64,000 nucleotides of DNA from Escherichia marmotae (GTDB lineage Bacteria; Pseudomonadota; Gammaproteobacteria; Enterobacterales; Enterobacteriaceae), in contig NZ_CP025979.1 in assembly GCF_002900365.1 (NCBI RefSeq), forward strand, positions 3,906,001 through 3,970,000, read 5' to 3'. The first letter of the stretch is position 1; each line of letters starts with the position of its first letter. Shown in pieces: positions 28,079 to 38,364 of the stretch. The position numbers and the translations under genes were made by a program. Below the pieces are notes generated by a model, which was not told the origin of the DNA, searched no databases, and saw only the letters and a list, made by a program, of their open reading frames with translations.

Positions 28079-29161
28079 TTACGATTTTCTCATTAACAGC
28101 CACAGGCTGATTAAGAAGAAGCTGGCGCTTGGCAACAGTGCGCCGATGATCGGCGGGATACCGTAAACCAGCGTCAGTGGGCCGAAGATCTGATCCAGCA
28201 CGTAGAACACAAAGCCGAAGCTGATACCGGTGACCACGCGTACCCCCATCGGCACGCTGCGCAGTGGACCGAAGATGAACGACAGCGCCATCAACATCAT
28301 CACCGCGACAGAAAGCGGCTGGAAGATTTTGCTCCACATATTGAGCTGATAACGTCCGGCGTCCTGGCCACTCGACTTCAGATACTTCACGTAGTTGTGT
28401 AAACCACTAATGGAGAGAGCATCCGGATCCAGCGCTACAACGCCCAGTTTGTCCGGCGTGAGGTTGGTTTTCCAGGTACCGCTCACAGTCTGCGAACCGG
28501 TTATCTGTTTGGGATTGGTCAGGTCAGATTCATCAACCTGCGAGAGACGCCAGACTTTATGTTCCGGGTCAAACTTCGCGGAAGCAGCATAGCGAACGGA
28601 TTGCAGACGACGATTCTCGTTGAAGGCATAAATACTGATGCCACCTAACTCTTCATCGCCTTTTACTCGTTCGATATAGACAAAGTTTTCGCCATCTTTC
28701 GCCCATAAACCTTGCTGGGTAGAGAGCAACGAGCCGCCGTACATCGCCTGCGCACGGTAGTTACGCGCCATCTGTTCGCCCTGCGGCGCGACCCACTCGC
28801 CAATCGCCATGGTCAACAAGACCAGTGGAATGGCGGTTTTCATCACTGACAGCGCCACCTGCATACGGGTAAAACCAGAAGCCTGCATTACCACCAGTTC
28901 GCTGCGTTGTGCCAGCATCCCCAGTCCGAGCAACGCGCCCAGCAAGGCCGCCATCGGGAAGAAGATTTGCACATCTTTCGGCACGCTCAGCAGGGTATAC
29001 ATCCCCGCGCCTAACGCGTCGTAGCTCCCCTGCCCGGCTTTTTTCAACTGATCGACAAACTTGATAATGCCGGAAAGCGACACCAGCATGAACAGCGTCA
29101 TCATGATGGTGGTGAAAATAGTTTTACCGATATAGCGGTCAAGTACACCAAAGGGTTGCAT
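28079..29161 (-). CDS. lptG: LPS export ABC transporter permease LptG
   Basis: This 360-residue inner-membrane permease, with LptF and the LptB ATPase, extracts lipopolysaccharide from the inner membrane. Three N-terminal membrane helices (to about residue 120) and three C-terminal helices (from about 270) flank a periplasmic beta-jellyroll. Its ATG overlaps the last base of the lptF stop (TAATG-type coupling). Essential gene, intact; its normal terminator was altered by IS4. Confidence 0.96.
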   Translation of the reverse strand: MQPFGVLDRYIGKTIFTTIMMTLFMLVSLSGIIKFVDQLKKAGQGSYDALGAGMYTLLSVPKDVQIFFPMAALLGALLGLGMLAQRSELVVMQASGFTRMQVALSVMKTAIPLVLLTMAIGEWVAPQGEQMARNYRAQAMYGGSLLSTQQGLWAKDGENFVYIERVKGDEELGGISIYAFNENRRLQSVRYAASAKFDPEHKVWRLSQVDESDLTNPKQITGSQTVSGTWKTNLTPDKLGVVALDPDALSISGLHNYVKYLKSSGQDAGRYQLNMWSKIFQPLSVAVMMLMALSFIFGPLRSVPMGVRVVTGISFGFVFYVLDQIFGPLTLVYGIPPIIGALLPSASFFLISLWLLMRKS

Positions 29162-30261
29162 TATACCGCTCCTTTACGCGTAAAACTGGCGCGCAGACGG
29201 CGAACCGGCACCGTATCCCAAAGGTTGAGAACAATCGCCAAAGCCAGATAAATCAGGTTTACGGTCCACATCCACAGCGTCGGGTCCAACTTACCTTTAC
29301 CGCCGTTCGATTTCAGCGAGGTCTGGATCAGGAAGAAAAGCAGATACAGCAACATGGCCGGTAGCATCGACAGGACACGCCCCTGATGCGGGTTAACCAC
29401 GCTCAGAGGCACAACCATGAGCGCCATCATAAACACGGTGAATACCAAAGTGATACGCCAGTTCAGTTCCGCGCGGGCACGATCGGTGTCAGTGTTCCAC
29501 AGTGTGCGCATGTCCATCTGGTCAGTATCGTTCGGGTCCAGCGCTACCGCCTGATGACCGATGATCGCCTGATAATCCTGGAAGTCCGTAATGCGGAAAT
29601 CACGCAGCAGTGCAGTGCCTTCGAAGCGCGTTCCCTGATTGAGGGTCACAACCTGAGAGCCATCTCGCAACTGAGTTAAATGTCCGGAATCGGCCACCAC
29701 CACGGAAGGACGCGCATTACCTTTTGGTCGAATTTGCGCGAGGAACACATCTTTGAAATCGCTACCGTCAACGCTTTCGATGAACAGCACCGAGCTGCCA
29801 TTCGTCGCTTGCTGGAACTGACCTTGCGCCAGCGCCGCCATGCCGGGGTTAGCTTTCGCTTCCGCTAACACTTCATCCTGATGGCGCGATGACCACGGTC
29901 CTGCCCACATAACGTTAACCGCCGCGACAATCGCCGTGAATACCGCGAGAACCATCGCCGCTTTGACCAGAACCGCTTTGCTCAGGCCACAGGCATGCAT
30001 TACCGTAATTTCACTTTCGGTATACAGTTTACCCAACGTCATCAGCAGCCCGAGGAACAGGCTTAATGGCAGGATAAGCTGCGCCATTTCCGGCACGCCC
30101 AACCCAAGAAGGGAGAGCACCAGGTTCGCCGGAATGTCGCCGTCAACCGCCGCGCCGAGGATCCTCACTAACTTTTGACAGAAGAAGATCAAAAGCAAGA
30201 TGAAGAGTATCGCCAACTGGCTTTTGAGCGTCTCCCGAACCAGATATCTTATGATTATCAC
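29161..30261 (-). CDS. lptF: LPS export ABC transporter permease LptF
   Basis: This 366-residue partner of LptG has the same layout: three membrane spans at each end of a periplasmic jellyroll (about residues 125-260). It starts MIIIRYLVRETLKSQ, the coupling-helix region. It is divergent from pepA; the 266 bp between them (30262-30527) hold both promoters and no gene. Essential and intact. Confidence 0.96.
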   Translation of the reverse strand: MIIIRYLVRETLKSQLAILFILLLIFFCQKLVRILGAAVDGDIPANLVLSLLGLGVPEMAQLILPLSLFLGLLMTLGKLYTESEITVMHACGLSKAVLVKAAMVLAVFTAIVAAVNVMWAGPWSSRHQDEVLAEAKANPGMAALAQGQFQQATNGSSVLFIESVDGSDFKDVFLAQIRPKGNARPSVVVADSGHLTQLRDGSQVVTLNQGTRFEGTALLRDFRITDFQDYQAIIGHQAVALDPNDTDQMDMRTLWNTDTDRARAELNWRITLVFTVFMMALMVVPLSVVNPHQGRVLSMLPAMLLYLLFFLIQTSLKSNGGKGKLDPTLWMWTVNLIYLALAIVLNLWDTVPVRRLRASFTRKGAV

Positions 30262-30527
30262 TTTAAATACGCCCGTAAAAACTCGTCTTTTGCAGGATTT
30301 TAGCTTGTTTCATGGCTTAAACGTCATTTATTCTCTTGAGTCGTCGAAATCGTCGCTAAGATAATTATACTCAACGGATTCGCCCCTCAGATTTTGTTCT
30401 GACGTGCCAATGCCGTAATAACGTTAAGATTAACACGAAGTCATCGCAACAGCGGACATGAGTTACGAAAGCTTGCAATTCTATCTGTAGCCACCGCCGT
30501 TGTCTTTAAGATTCAGGAGCGTAGTGC

Positions 30528-32039
30528 ATGGAGTTTAGTGTAAAAAGCGGTAGCCCGGAGAAACAGCGGAGTGCCTGCATCGTCGTGGGCGTCTTCGAAC
30601 CACGTCGCCTTTCTCCGATTGCAGAACAGCTCGATAAGATCAGTGATGGGTACATCAGCGCCCTGCTACGCCGGGGCGAACTGGAAGGAAAACCGGGGCA
30701 GACCCTGTTGCTGCACCATGTGCCAAATGTGCTCTCCGAGCGCATCCTCCTTATTGGTTGTGGCAAAGAACGTGAGCTGGATGAGCGCCAGTATAAGCAG
30801 GTTATTCAGAAAACCATTAATACACTGAATGATACTGGCTCAATGGAAGCGGTCTGCTTCCTGACTGAACTGCACGTCAAAGGCCGCAATAACTACTGGA
30901 AAGTGCGTCAGGCTGTCGAGACGGCAAAAGAGACGCTATACAGTTTTGATCAACTAAAAACGAATAAGACCGAGCCGCGTCGTCCGCTGCGTAAAATGGT
31001 GTTCAACGTACCGACTCGCCGTGAACTTACCAGTGGTGAGCGTGCGATCCAGCACGGTCTGGCGATTGCCGCAGGGATCAAAGCGGCGAAAGATCTCGGC
31101 AATATGCCGCCAAATATCTGTAACGCCGCCTACCTCGCCTCCCAAGCACGCCAGTTGGCTGACAGCTACAGCAAAAATGTCATCACCCGCGTTATCGGTG
31201 AACAGCAGATGAAAGAGCTGGGGATGCACTCCTATCTGGCGGTTGGTCAGGGTTCGCAGAACGAATCGCTGATGTCGGTGATTGAGTACAAAGGCAACGC
31301 GTCGGAAGATGCGCGCCCAATCGTGCTGGTCGGTAAAGGCTTAACCTTCGACTCCGGCGGTATCTCGATCAAGCCTTCCGAAGGCATGGATGAGATGAAG
31401 TACGATATGTGCGGCGCGGCGGCAGTTTACGGCGTGATGCGTATGGTCGCGGAGCTGCAACTGCCGATTAATGTTATCGGCGTGCTGGCAGGCTGCGAAA
31501 ACATGCCTGGCGGTCGTGCCTATCGTCCGGGCGATGTGTTAACCACCATGTCCGGCCAAACCGTTGAAGTGCTGAATACCGACGCTGAAGGCCGTCTGGT
31601 GCTGTGCGATGTGTTAACTTATGTTGAGCGTTTTGAGCCAGAGGCGGTGATTGACGTGGCGACGTTGACGGGTGCTTGTGTGATCGCGCTGGGCCATCAT
31701 ATCACTGGCCTGATGGCGAACCACAACCCGCTGGCTCATGAGCTGATTGCCGCGTCTGAACAGTCTGGCGACCGCGCATGGCGTTTACCGCTGGGTGACG
31801 AGTACCAGGAACAGTTGGAGTCCAATTTTGCCGATATGGCGAACATTGGCGGGCGTCCTGGCGGGGCGATTACCGCAGGCTGTTTCCTGTCGCGCTTTAC
31901 GCGTAAGTACAACTGGGCACACCTGGATATCGCGGGTACTGCGTGGCGTTCTGGTAAAGCAAAAGGCGCAACCGGCCGTCCGGTGGCGTTGCTGGCACAG
32001 TTCCTGTTGAACCGCGCCGGGTTTAACGGCGAAGAGTGA
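30528..32039 (+). CDS. pepA: Leucyl aminopeptidase A (PepA/XerA)
   Basis: This 503-residue M17 metallo-aminopeptidase also acts as a DNA-binding cofactor in Xer recombination at cer and as a repressor of carAB. The C-terminal catalytic domain has the metal/active-site segment GKGLTFDSGGISIKPSEG near residue 270 and the M17 signature NTDAEGRL at 350-357. The N-terminal domain is the DNA-binding part. RBS CAGGAG precedes the ATG. Intact. Confidence 0.96.
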   Translation: MEFSVKSGSPEKQRSACIVVGVFEPRRLSPIAEQLDKISDGYISALLRRGELEGKPGQTLLLHHVPNVLSERILLIGCGKERELDERQYKQVIQKTINTLNDTGSMEAVCFLTELHVKGRNNYWKVRQAVETAKETLYSFDQLKTNKTEPRRPLRKMVFNVPTRRELTSGERAIQHGLAIAAGIKAAKDLGNMPPNICNAAYLASQARQLADSYSKNVITRVIGEQQMKELGMHSYLAVGQGSQNESLMSVIEYKGNASEDARPIVLVGKGLTFDSGGISIKPSEGMDEMKYDMCGAAAVYGVMRMVAELQLPINVIGVLAGCENMPGGRAYRPGDVLTTMSGQTVEVLNTDAEGRLVLCDVLTYVERFEPEAVIDVATLTGACVIALGHHITGLMANHNPLAHELIAASEQSGDRAWRLPLGDEYQEQLESNFADMANIGGRPGGAITAGCFLSRFTRKYNWAHLDIAGTAWRSGKAKGATGRPVALLAQFLLNRAGFNGEE

Positions 32040-32061
32040 TTGCATCAAGAATTATTGTTCT

Positions 32062-32150
<89 letters not shown>

Positions 32151-32201
32151 TGCGGTGTATTACCTGATGCATATTTAAATCCACCACAAGAAGCCCCATA
32201 T

Positions 32202-32645
32202 ATGAAAAACGCAACGTTCTACCTTCTGGACAATGACACCACCGTTGATGGCTTAAGCGCCGTTGAGCAACTGGTGTGTGAAATTGCCGCAGAACGTTGG
32301 CGCAGCGGTAAGCGCGTGCTCATCGCCTGTGAAGATGAAAAACAGGCTTACCGGCTGGACGAAGCCCTGTGGGCACGTCCGGCAGAAAGTTTTGTTCCGC
32401 ACAATTTAGCGGGAGAAGGACCGCGCGGCGGTGCGCCAGTGGAGATCGCCTGGCCGCAAAAACGTAGCAGCAGCCCGCGCGATATATTGATTAGTCTGCG
32501 AACAAGCTTTGCAGATTTTGCCACCGCTTTCACAGAAGTGGTAGACTTCGTCCCTTATGAAGATTCTCTGAAACAACTGGCGCGCGAACGCTATAAAGCC
32601 TACCGCGTGGCTGGTTTCAACCTGAATACGGCAACCTGGAAATAA
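32202..32645 (+). CDS. holC: DNA polymerase III chi subunit
   Basis: This 147-residue chi subunit links the clamp loader (via psi/HolD) to single-strand-binding protein. The sequence MKNATFYLLDND and the DFATAFTEVVDFVPYEDSLKQLARERY region match the family. Its TAA overlaps the valS ATG (TAATG), so translation is coupled. Intact. Confidence 0.95.
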   Translation: MKNATFYLLDNDTTVDGLSAVEQLVCEIAAERWRSGKRVLIACEDEKQAYRLDEALWARPAESFVPHNLAGEGPRGGAPVEIAWPQKRSSSPRDILISLRTSFADFATAFTEVVDFVPYEDSLKQLARERYKAYRVAGFNLNTATWK

Positions 32646-35500
32646 TGGAAAAGACATACAACCCACAAGATATCGAACAGCCGCTTTACGAGCACTGGGA
32701 AAAGCAGGGCTACTTTAAGCCTAATGGCGATGAAAGCCAGGAAAGTTTCTGCATCATGATCCCGCCGCCGAACGTCACCGGCAGTTTGCATATGGGTCAC
32801 GCCTTCCAGCAAACCATCATGGATACCATGATCCGCTATCAGCGCATGCAGGGTAAAAATACCCTGTGGCAGGTCGGTACTGACCACGCCGGGATCGCTA
32901 CCCAGATGGTCGTTGAGCGCAAGATTGCCGCAGAAGAAGGTAAAACCCGTCACGACTATGGCCGCGAAGCCTTCATCGATAAAATCTGGGAATGGAAAGC
33001 GGAATCCGGCGGCACCATTACTCGTCAGATGCGTCGTCTCGGCAACTCCGTCGACTGGGAGCGTGAGCGCTTCACTATGGATGAAGGGCTTTCCAATGCG
33101 GTGAAAGAAGTTTTCGTTCGTCTGTATAAAGAAGACCTGATTTACCGTGGCAAACGCCTGGTCAACTGGGACCCGAAACTGCGCACCGCTATCTCTGACC
33201 TGGAAGTGGAAAACCGCGAATCGAAAGGTTCGATGTGGCACATCCGCTATCCGCTGGCTGACGGCGCGAAAACCGCAGACGGTAAAGATTATCTGGTCGT
33301 CGCGACCACCCGCCCGGAAACTCTGCTGGGCGATACCGGCGTCGCTGTTAACCCGGAAGATCCGCGTTACAAAGATCTGATTGGCAAATATGTCATTCTT
33401 CCGCTGGTGAACCGTCGTATTCCTATCGTTGGCGACGAACACGCCGACATGGAAAAAGGCACTGGCTGCGTGAAGATCACTCCGGCGCACGACTTTAACG
33501 ACTATGAAGTAGGTAAACGCCACGCTCTGCCGATGATCAACATCCTGACCTTTGACGGTGATATCCGTGAAAGCGCCCAGGTGTTCGATACCAAAGGTAA
33601 CGAATCTGACGTTTATTCCAGCGAGATCCCGGCAGAATTCCAGAAACTGGAGCGTTTTGCTGCACGCAAAGCGATCGTTGCTGCCGTTGATGCCCTCGGC
33701 CTGCTGGAAGAGATTAAACCGCACGACCTGACTGTTCCTTACGGCGACCGTGGCGGCGTAGTTATCGAACCGATGCTGACCGACCAGTGGTATGTACGTG
33801 CCGATGTACTGGCGAAACCGGCAGTTGAAGCGGTTGAGAACGGCGACATTCAGTTCGTACCGAAGCAGTACGAAAACATGTACTTCTCCTGGATGCGTGA
33901 TATTCAGGACTGGTGTATCTCTCGTCAACTGTGGTGGGGTCACCGCATTCCGGCATGGTACGACGAAGCGGGTAACGTTTATGTTGGCCGCAACGAAGAT
34001 GAAGTGCGCAAGGAAAATAACCTTGCCGCCGACGTCGCTCTGCGTCAGGACGAAGACGTTCTCGATACCTGGTTCTCCTCTGCGCTGTGGACTTTCTCTA
34101 CTCTTGGCTGGCCGGAAAACACCGACGCCCTGCGTCAGTTCCACCCGACCAGTGTGATGGTATCTGGCTTCGACATCATCTTCTTCTGGATTGCCCGCAT
34201 GATCATGATGACCATGCATTTCATCAAAGATGAAAATGGCAAGCCGCAGGTGCCGTTCCACACCGTTTACATGACCGGTCTGATTCGTGATGACGAAGGC
34301 CAGAAGATGTCCAAATCCAAGGGTAACGTGATTGACCCGCTGGATATGGTCGACGGTATTTCGCTGCCAGAACTGCTGGAAAAACGTACCGGCAATATGA
34401 TGCAGCCACAACTGGCGGATAAAATCCGTAAGCGCACCGAGAAGCAGTTCCCGAACGGTATTGAGCCGCACGGTACTGACGCCCTGCGCTTCACCCTGGC
34501 GGCGCTGGCTTCTACCGGTCGTGACATCAACTGGGATATGAAGCGTCTGGAAGGTTACCGTAACTTCTGTAACAAACTGTGGAACGCCAGCCGCTTTGTG
34601 CTGATGAACACTGAAGGTCAGGATTGCGGCTTTAACGGCGGCGAAATGACCCTGTCACTGGCAGACCGCTGGATCCTGGCGGAGTTCAACCAGACCATCA
34701 AAGCGTACCGCGAAGCGCTGGATAGCTTCCGCTTCGATATCGCCGCAGGCATTTTGTATGAGTTCACCTGGAACCAGTTCTGCGACTGGTATCTGGAGCT
34801 GACCAAGCCGGTAATGAACGGTGGAACTGAAGCCGAACTGCGTGGTACTCGCCATACGCTGGTGACCGTGCTGGAAGGTCTGCTGCGCCTCGCGCATCCG
34901 ATCATTCCGTTCATCACCGAAACCATCTGGCAGCGTGTGAAAGTACTGTGCGGCATCACTGCCGACACCATCATGCTGCAACCGTTCCCGCAGTACGATG
35001 CGTCTCAGGTTGATGAGGCGGCGCTGGCTGACACCGAGTGGCTGAAACAGGCGATCATTGCGGTGCGTAACATCCGCGCGGAAATGAACATCGCACCGGG
35101 CAAACCGCTGGAGCTTCTGCTGCGTGGTTGCAGTGCGGATGCAGAGCGTCGCGTAAATGAAAACCGTGGCTTCCTGCAAACACTGGCGCGTCTGGAAAGC
35201 ATCACTGTGCTGCCTGCCGATGACAAAGGTCCGGTTTCCGTTACTAAGATCGTCGACGGTGCTGAGCTGCTGATCCCGATGGCTGGCCTCATCAATAAAG
35301 AAGATGAGCTGGCGCGTCTGGCAAAAGAAGTGGCGAAGATCGAAGGCGAAATCAGCCGCATCGAGAACAAGCTGGCGAACGAAGGCTTTGTATCCCGCGC
35401 ACCGGAAGCGGTTATCGCGAAAGAGCGTGAGAAGCTGGAAGGTTATGCGGAAGCGAAAGCGAAACTGATTGAACAGCAGGCGGTTATCGCCGCGCTGTAA
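32645..35500 (+). CDS. valS: Valyl-tRNA synthetase
   Basis: This 951-residue class Ia synthetase charges tRNA-Val. The HIGH-type motif is in PPNVTGSLHMGH (41-52), the KMSKS motif in GQKMSKSKG near residue 554, and the C-terminal ~70 residues form a coiled-coil arm (ARLAKEVAKIEGEISRIE). The CP1 editing domain lies around residues 200-340, with VATTRPETLLGDT. Essential and intact. Long reverse-strand frames across it are shadows. Confidence 0.97.
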   Translation: MEKTYNPQDIEQPLYEHWEKQGYFKPNGDESQESFCIMIPPPNVTGSLHMGHAFQQTIMDTMIRYQRMQGKNTLWQVGTDHAGIATQMVVERKIAAEEGKTRHDYGREAFIDKIWEWKAESGGTITRQMRRLGNSVDWERERFTMDEGLSNAVKEVFVRLYKEDLIYRGKRLVNWDPKLRTAISDLEVENRESKGSMWHIRYPLADGAKTADGKDYLVVATTRPETLLGDTGVAVNPEDPRYKDLIGKYVILPLVNRRIPIVGDEHADMEKGTGCVKITPAHDFNDYEVGKRHALPMINILTFDGDIRESAQVFDTKGNESDVYSSEIPAEFQKLERFAARKAIVAAVDALGLLEEIKPHDLTVPYGDRGGVVIEPMLTDQWYVRADVLAKPAVEAVENGDIQFVPKQYENMYFSWMRDIQDWCISRQLWWGHRIPAWYDEAGNVYVGRNEDEVRKENNLAADVALRQDEDVLDTWFSSALWTFSTLGWPENTDALRQFHPTSVMVSGFDIIFFWIARMIMMTMHFIKDENGKPQVPFHTVYMTGLIRDDEGQKMSKSKGNVIDPLDMVDGISLPELLEKRTGNMMQPQLADKIRKRTEKQFPNGIEPHGTDALRFTLAALASTGRDINWDMKRLEGYRNFCNKLWNASRFVLMNTEGQDCGFNGGEMTLSLADRWILAEFNQTIKAYREALDSFRFDIAAGILYEFTWNQFCDWYLELTKPVMNGGTEAELRGTRHTLVTVLEGLLRLAHPIIPFITETIWQRVKVLCGITADTIMLQPFPQYDASQVDEAALADTEWLKQAIIAVRNIRAEMNIAPGKPLELLLRGCSADAERRVNENRGFLQTLARLESITVLPADDKGPVSVTKIVDGAELLIPMAGLINKEDELARLAKEVAKIEGEISRIENKLANEGFVSRAPEAVIAKEREKLEGYAEAKAKLIEQQAVIAAL

Positions 35501-35517
35501 TACCCACCGTGAAAACG

Positions 35518-35545
35518 AAGGCCGGAGCATGCTCCGGCCTTTTTA
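35518..35545 (+). terminator. valS rho-independent terminator
   Basis: AAGGCCGGAGC and GCTCCGGCCTT form an uninterrupted stem followed by TTTTTATTT, 18 bp after the valS stop. It ends just before the yjgN stop codon and could also serve yjgN on the other strand. Confidence 0.9.
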
Positions 35546-36529
35546 TTTAGATAAACGGAACATACGGCATAATACCGCGAGATATCCACATTAACGGCCC
35601 GCTATCCTGCGGTTTGTCATCATTGGTTAATTCCAGCGAATCAAGGTCACCCTGAACATGGGTATTATTGGCAATCCAGCCAACCATCCACATTTTCAGC
35701 CAGGGATAAGCCAGTCCACAGGTGATTGAAGCCCCCATTAATATCGCAAACATGCGCAGAAGCATACCGAAGGTGGTAACAGACGAATGGAAATGAATTG
35801 TTCCATTTGCCAGTGTCAGATTATTCAGAAACAGACCGCGTAACGTGGCATAGAGATAACTGGCAAAAACAAGAATCGCCACAAAATACAGGAAATAGGA
35901 AGCCATAATCTGCGGGTAATATTGCAATATAAGATCACTACCCGCACCAGCCCGCCCTAACATAGTCATCATCATTAATTGCTGAAATACTGGCGCAATC
36001 ATAATACCAATGACAATGATGAAAGGAACCATGGTTAATATTGCGAGCATACATCCTTTAATGCATTCTTTTACGTTTACCTTAATAGAGAACTGATGAG
36101 TGCCAAAGGTCGCGTTATTACCCAGCAACGGCATCCATTTGCTATAGGTAATACCGTGGACAACACCCAATCCGACGGCTGAAAGTAAACTTAACACCAC
36201 TAAATTAAAGACTAATCCTCCTATTGATGTCATAACTTGCGCAATAAGGTATAGCGCTAACCAAAAAGCTAACGCCAACAGAACAGGCAGACCTAACATC
36301 ACCCACCATGCACGGAGCATGGAGCAGTTAAAGCCAAAGCGAATACCATTCAGTGAGGTCATGTTCGCCTGATATTGCAGACTCTTCACTGCCATGCAAG
36401 GAATACCGCAGATCAAGAGGGCAAACAGGAAAAAACCAAGCACAAAGTGTTGGCCTGAAAAACAAAAAATACTGAAAAAATAAACGATCATAATAAGTAA
36501 CATGCTAACAAAAATGGCACCACCTGTTC

Positions 36530-37955
36530 TAATGCCGATCAGTTAAGGATCAGTTGACCGATCCAGTGGCTGTGTAAGAATCCGGAAACGCTCACTCGTT
36601 TCCGGATTTTTTTATGCTCATTGGACAGGCCCTTGATTTGGTATCCCGTTACGATTCTCTGCGTAACCCACTGACTTCTCTGGGGGATTACCTCGACCCC
36701 GAACTCATCTCTCGTTGCCTTGCCGAATCAGGTACTGTAACGCTACGCAAGCGCCGTCTTCCCCTCGAAATGATGGTCTGGTGTATTGTTGGCATGGCGC
36801 TTGAGCGTAAAGAACCTCTTCACCAGATTGTGAATCGCCTGGACATCATGCTGCCGGGCAATCGCCCCTTCGTTGCCCCCAGTGCCGTTATTCAGGCCCG
36901 CCAGCGTCTGGGAAGTGAGGCTGTCCGCCGCGTGTTCACGAAAACAGCGCAGCTCTGGCATAACACCACGCCGCATCCGCACTGGTGCGGCCTGACCCTG
37001 CTGGCCATCGATGGTGTGTTCTGGCGCACACCGGATACACCAGAGAACGATGCAGCCTTCCCCCGCCAGACACATGCCGGGAACCCGGCGCTCTACCCGC
37101 AGGTCAAAATGGTCTGCCAGATGGAACTGACCAGCCATCTGCTGACGGCTGCAGCCTTCGGCACGATGAAGAACAGCGAAAATGAGCTTGCTGAGCAACT
37201 TATAGAACAAACCGGCGATAACACCCTGACGTTAATGGATAAAGGTTATTACTCACTGGGACTGTTAAATGCCTGGAGCCAGGCGGGAGAACACCGCCAC
37301 TGGATGATCCCTCTCAGAAAGGGAGCGCAATATGAAGAGATCAGAAAACTGGGTAAAGGCGATCATCTGGTGAAGCTGAAAACCAGCCCGCAGGCACGAA
37401 AAAAGTGGCCGGGGCTGGGAAATGAGGTGACAGCCCGCCTGCTGACCGTGACGCGCAAAGGAAAAGTCTGCCATCTGCTGACGTCGATGACGGACGCCAT
37501 GCGCTTCCCCGGAGGAGAAATGGCGGATCTGTACAGTCATCGCTGGGAAATCGAACTGGGATACAGGGAGATAAAACAGACGATGCAACTGAGCAGGCTG
37601 ACGCTGAGAAGTAAAAAGCCGGAGCTTGTGGAGCAAGAGCTGTGGGGTGTCTTACTGGCTTATAATCTGGTGAGATATCAGATGATTAAAATGGCAGAAC
37701 ATCTGAAAGGTTACTGGCCGAATCAACTGAGTTTCTCAGAATCATGCGGAATGGTGATGAGAATGCTGATGACATTGCAGGGCGCTTCACCGGGACGTAT
37801 ACCGGAGCTGATGCGCGATCTTGCAAGTATGGGACAACTTGTGAAATTACCGACAAGAAGGGAAAGAGCCTTCCCGAGAGTGGTAAAGGAGAGGCCCTGG
37901 AAATACCCCACAGCCCCGAAAAAGAGCCAGTCAGTTGCTTAACTGACTGGCATTA
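36530..37955 (+). mobile_element. IS4, copy 2 (intact, with target repeat)
   Basis: This is a complete 1426-bp IS4 inside yjgN. The ends are TAATGCCGATCAGTTAAG and CTTAACTGACTGGCATTA. A perfect 12-bp target duplication CACCACCTGTTC flanks it (36518-36529 and 37956-37967), so this is a simple insertion that has not recombined. Confidence 0.97.
36614..37942 (+). CDS. insG: IS4 transposase, copy 2
   Basis: This 442-residue IS4-family DDE transposase has Asp133 (LLAIDGVFW), Asp209 (LMDKGYYS) and the YREK signature in YSHRWEIELGYREIK (Y-2-R-3-E-6-K). The frame is uninterrupted, so it could supply transposase to the other copies. It starts MLIGQ where K-12 has MHIGQ as I recall. Confidence 0.95.
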   Translation: MLIGQALDLVSRYDSLRNPLTSLGDYLDPELISRCLAESGTVTLRKRRLPLEMMVWCIVGMALERKEPLHQIVNRLDIMLPGNRPFVAPSAVIQARQRLGSEAVRRVFTKTAQLWHNTTPHPHWCGLTLLAIDGVFWRTPDTPENDAAFPRQTHAGNPALYPQVKMVCQMELTSHLLTAAAFGTMKNSENELAEQLIEQTGDNTLTLMDKGYYSLGLLNAWSQAGEHRHWMIPLRKGAQYEEIRKLGKGDHLVKLKTSPQARKKWPGLGNEVTARLLTVTRKGKVCHLLTSMTDAMRFPGGEMADLYSHRWEIELGYREIKQTMQLSRLTLRSKKPELVEQELWGVLLAYNLVRYQMIKMAEHLKGYWPNQLSFSESCGMVMRMLMTLQGASPGRIPELMRDLASMGQLVKLPTRRERAFPRVVKERPWKYPTAPKKSQSVA

Positions 37956-38364
37956 CACCACCTGTTCCCTTATAACTAAATGGTTGCCCCTTGAGTGTCA
38001 CATGTTGATAAATATAACGACGGCATTTCACTAATGCCCACGGCCCATATATTCCCAGCGTAATAATTGTCAGTAAAAAATTCACAAGACAAATAAGAAA
38101 ATACTCACCACCCTTGCCTGTAAAAACAAATGCGTGACGAGGATTATCTTTCCCGACGTTTACACCATTCATGAACTATATCCCTAAAATAAATTCCATT
38201 CATACAGATAATAAATCCAGTACAATAATACTGGTACGCCTAGAATACGCCTTCTCAAAGAGATATATGCTTAATATTTTCTGATTTATCTTCTTCTTGC
38301 ACCGCATAAGCGAGGGTGGTATTAAAGTGAGCTATAAATCATACATTTGAAATTGAGCTATGCT

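Larger units (their letters stand above)
35547..38172 (-). pseudogene. yjgN: yjgN (DUF898 membrane protein) interrupted by IS4
   Basis: The gene begins at 38172 (MNGVNVGKDNPRHAF) and is cut after about 70 codons by IS4 at 36530-37955. The remaining part continues to the stop at 35547. Removing IS4 and one 12-bp repeat rejoins a 395-residue frame (217 + 971 nt, in phase), close to the K-12 length. The product was a multi-span inner-membrane protein of unknown function. The reading frame inside IS4 ends the N-terminal part with a few foreign residues. Loss of function is very likely. Confidence 0.93.

Noticed and set aside
32600..34471. A 623-codon open frame antisense to valS.
   Set aside because: It is the complement of a highly biased coding sequence (valS); no ribosome site and no recognisable domain. 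valS is certain.
34655..35530. A 291-codon reverse frame over the 3' part of valS.
   Set aside because: Shadow frame of valS, with the composition expected of an antisense frame.
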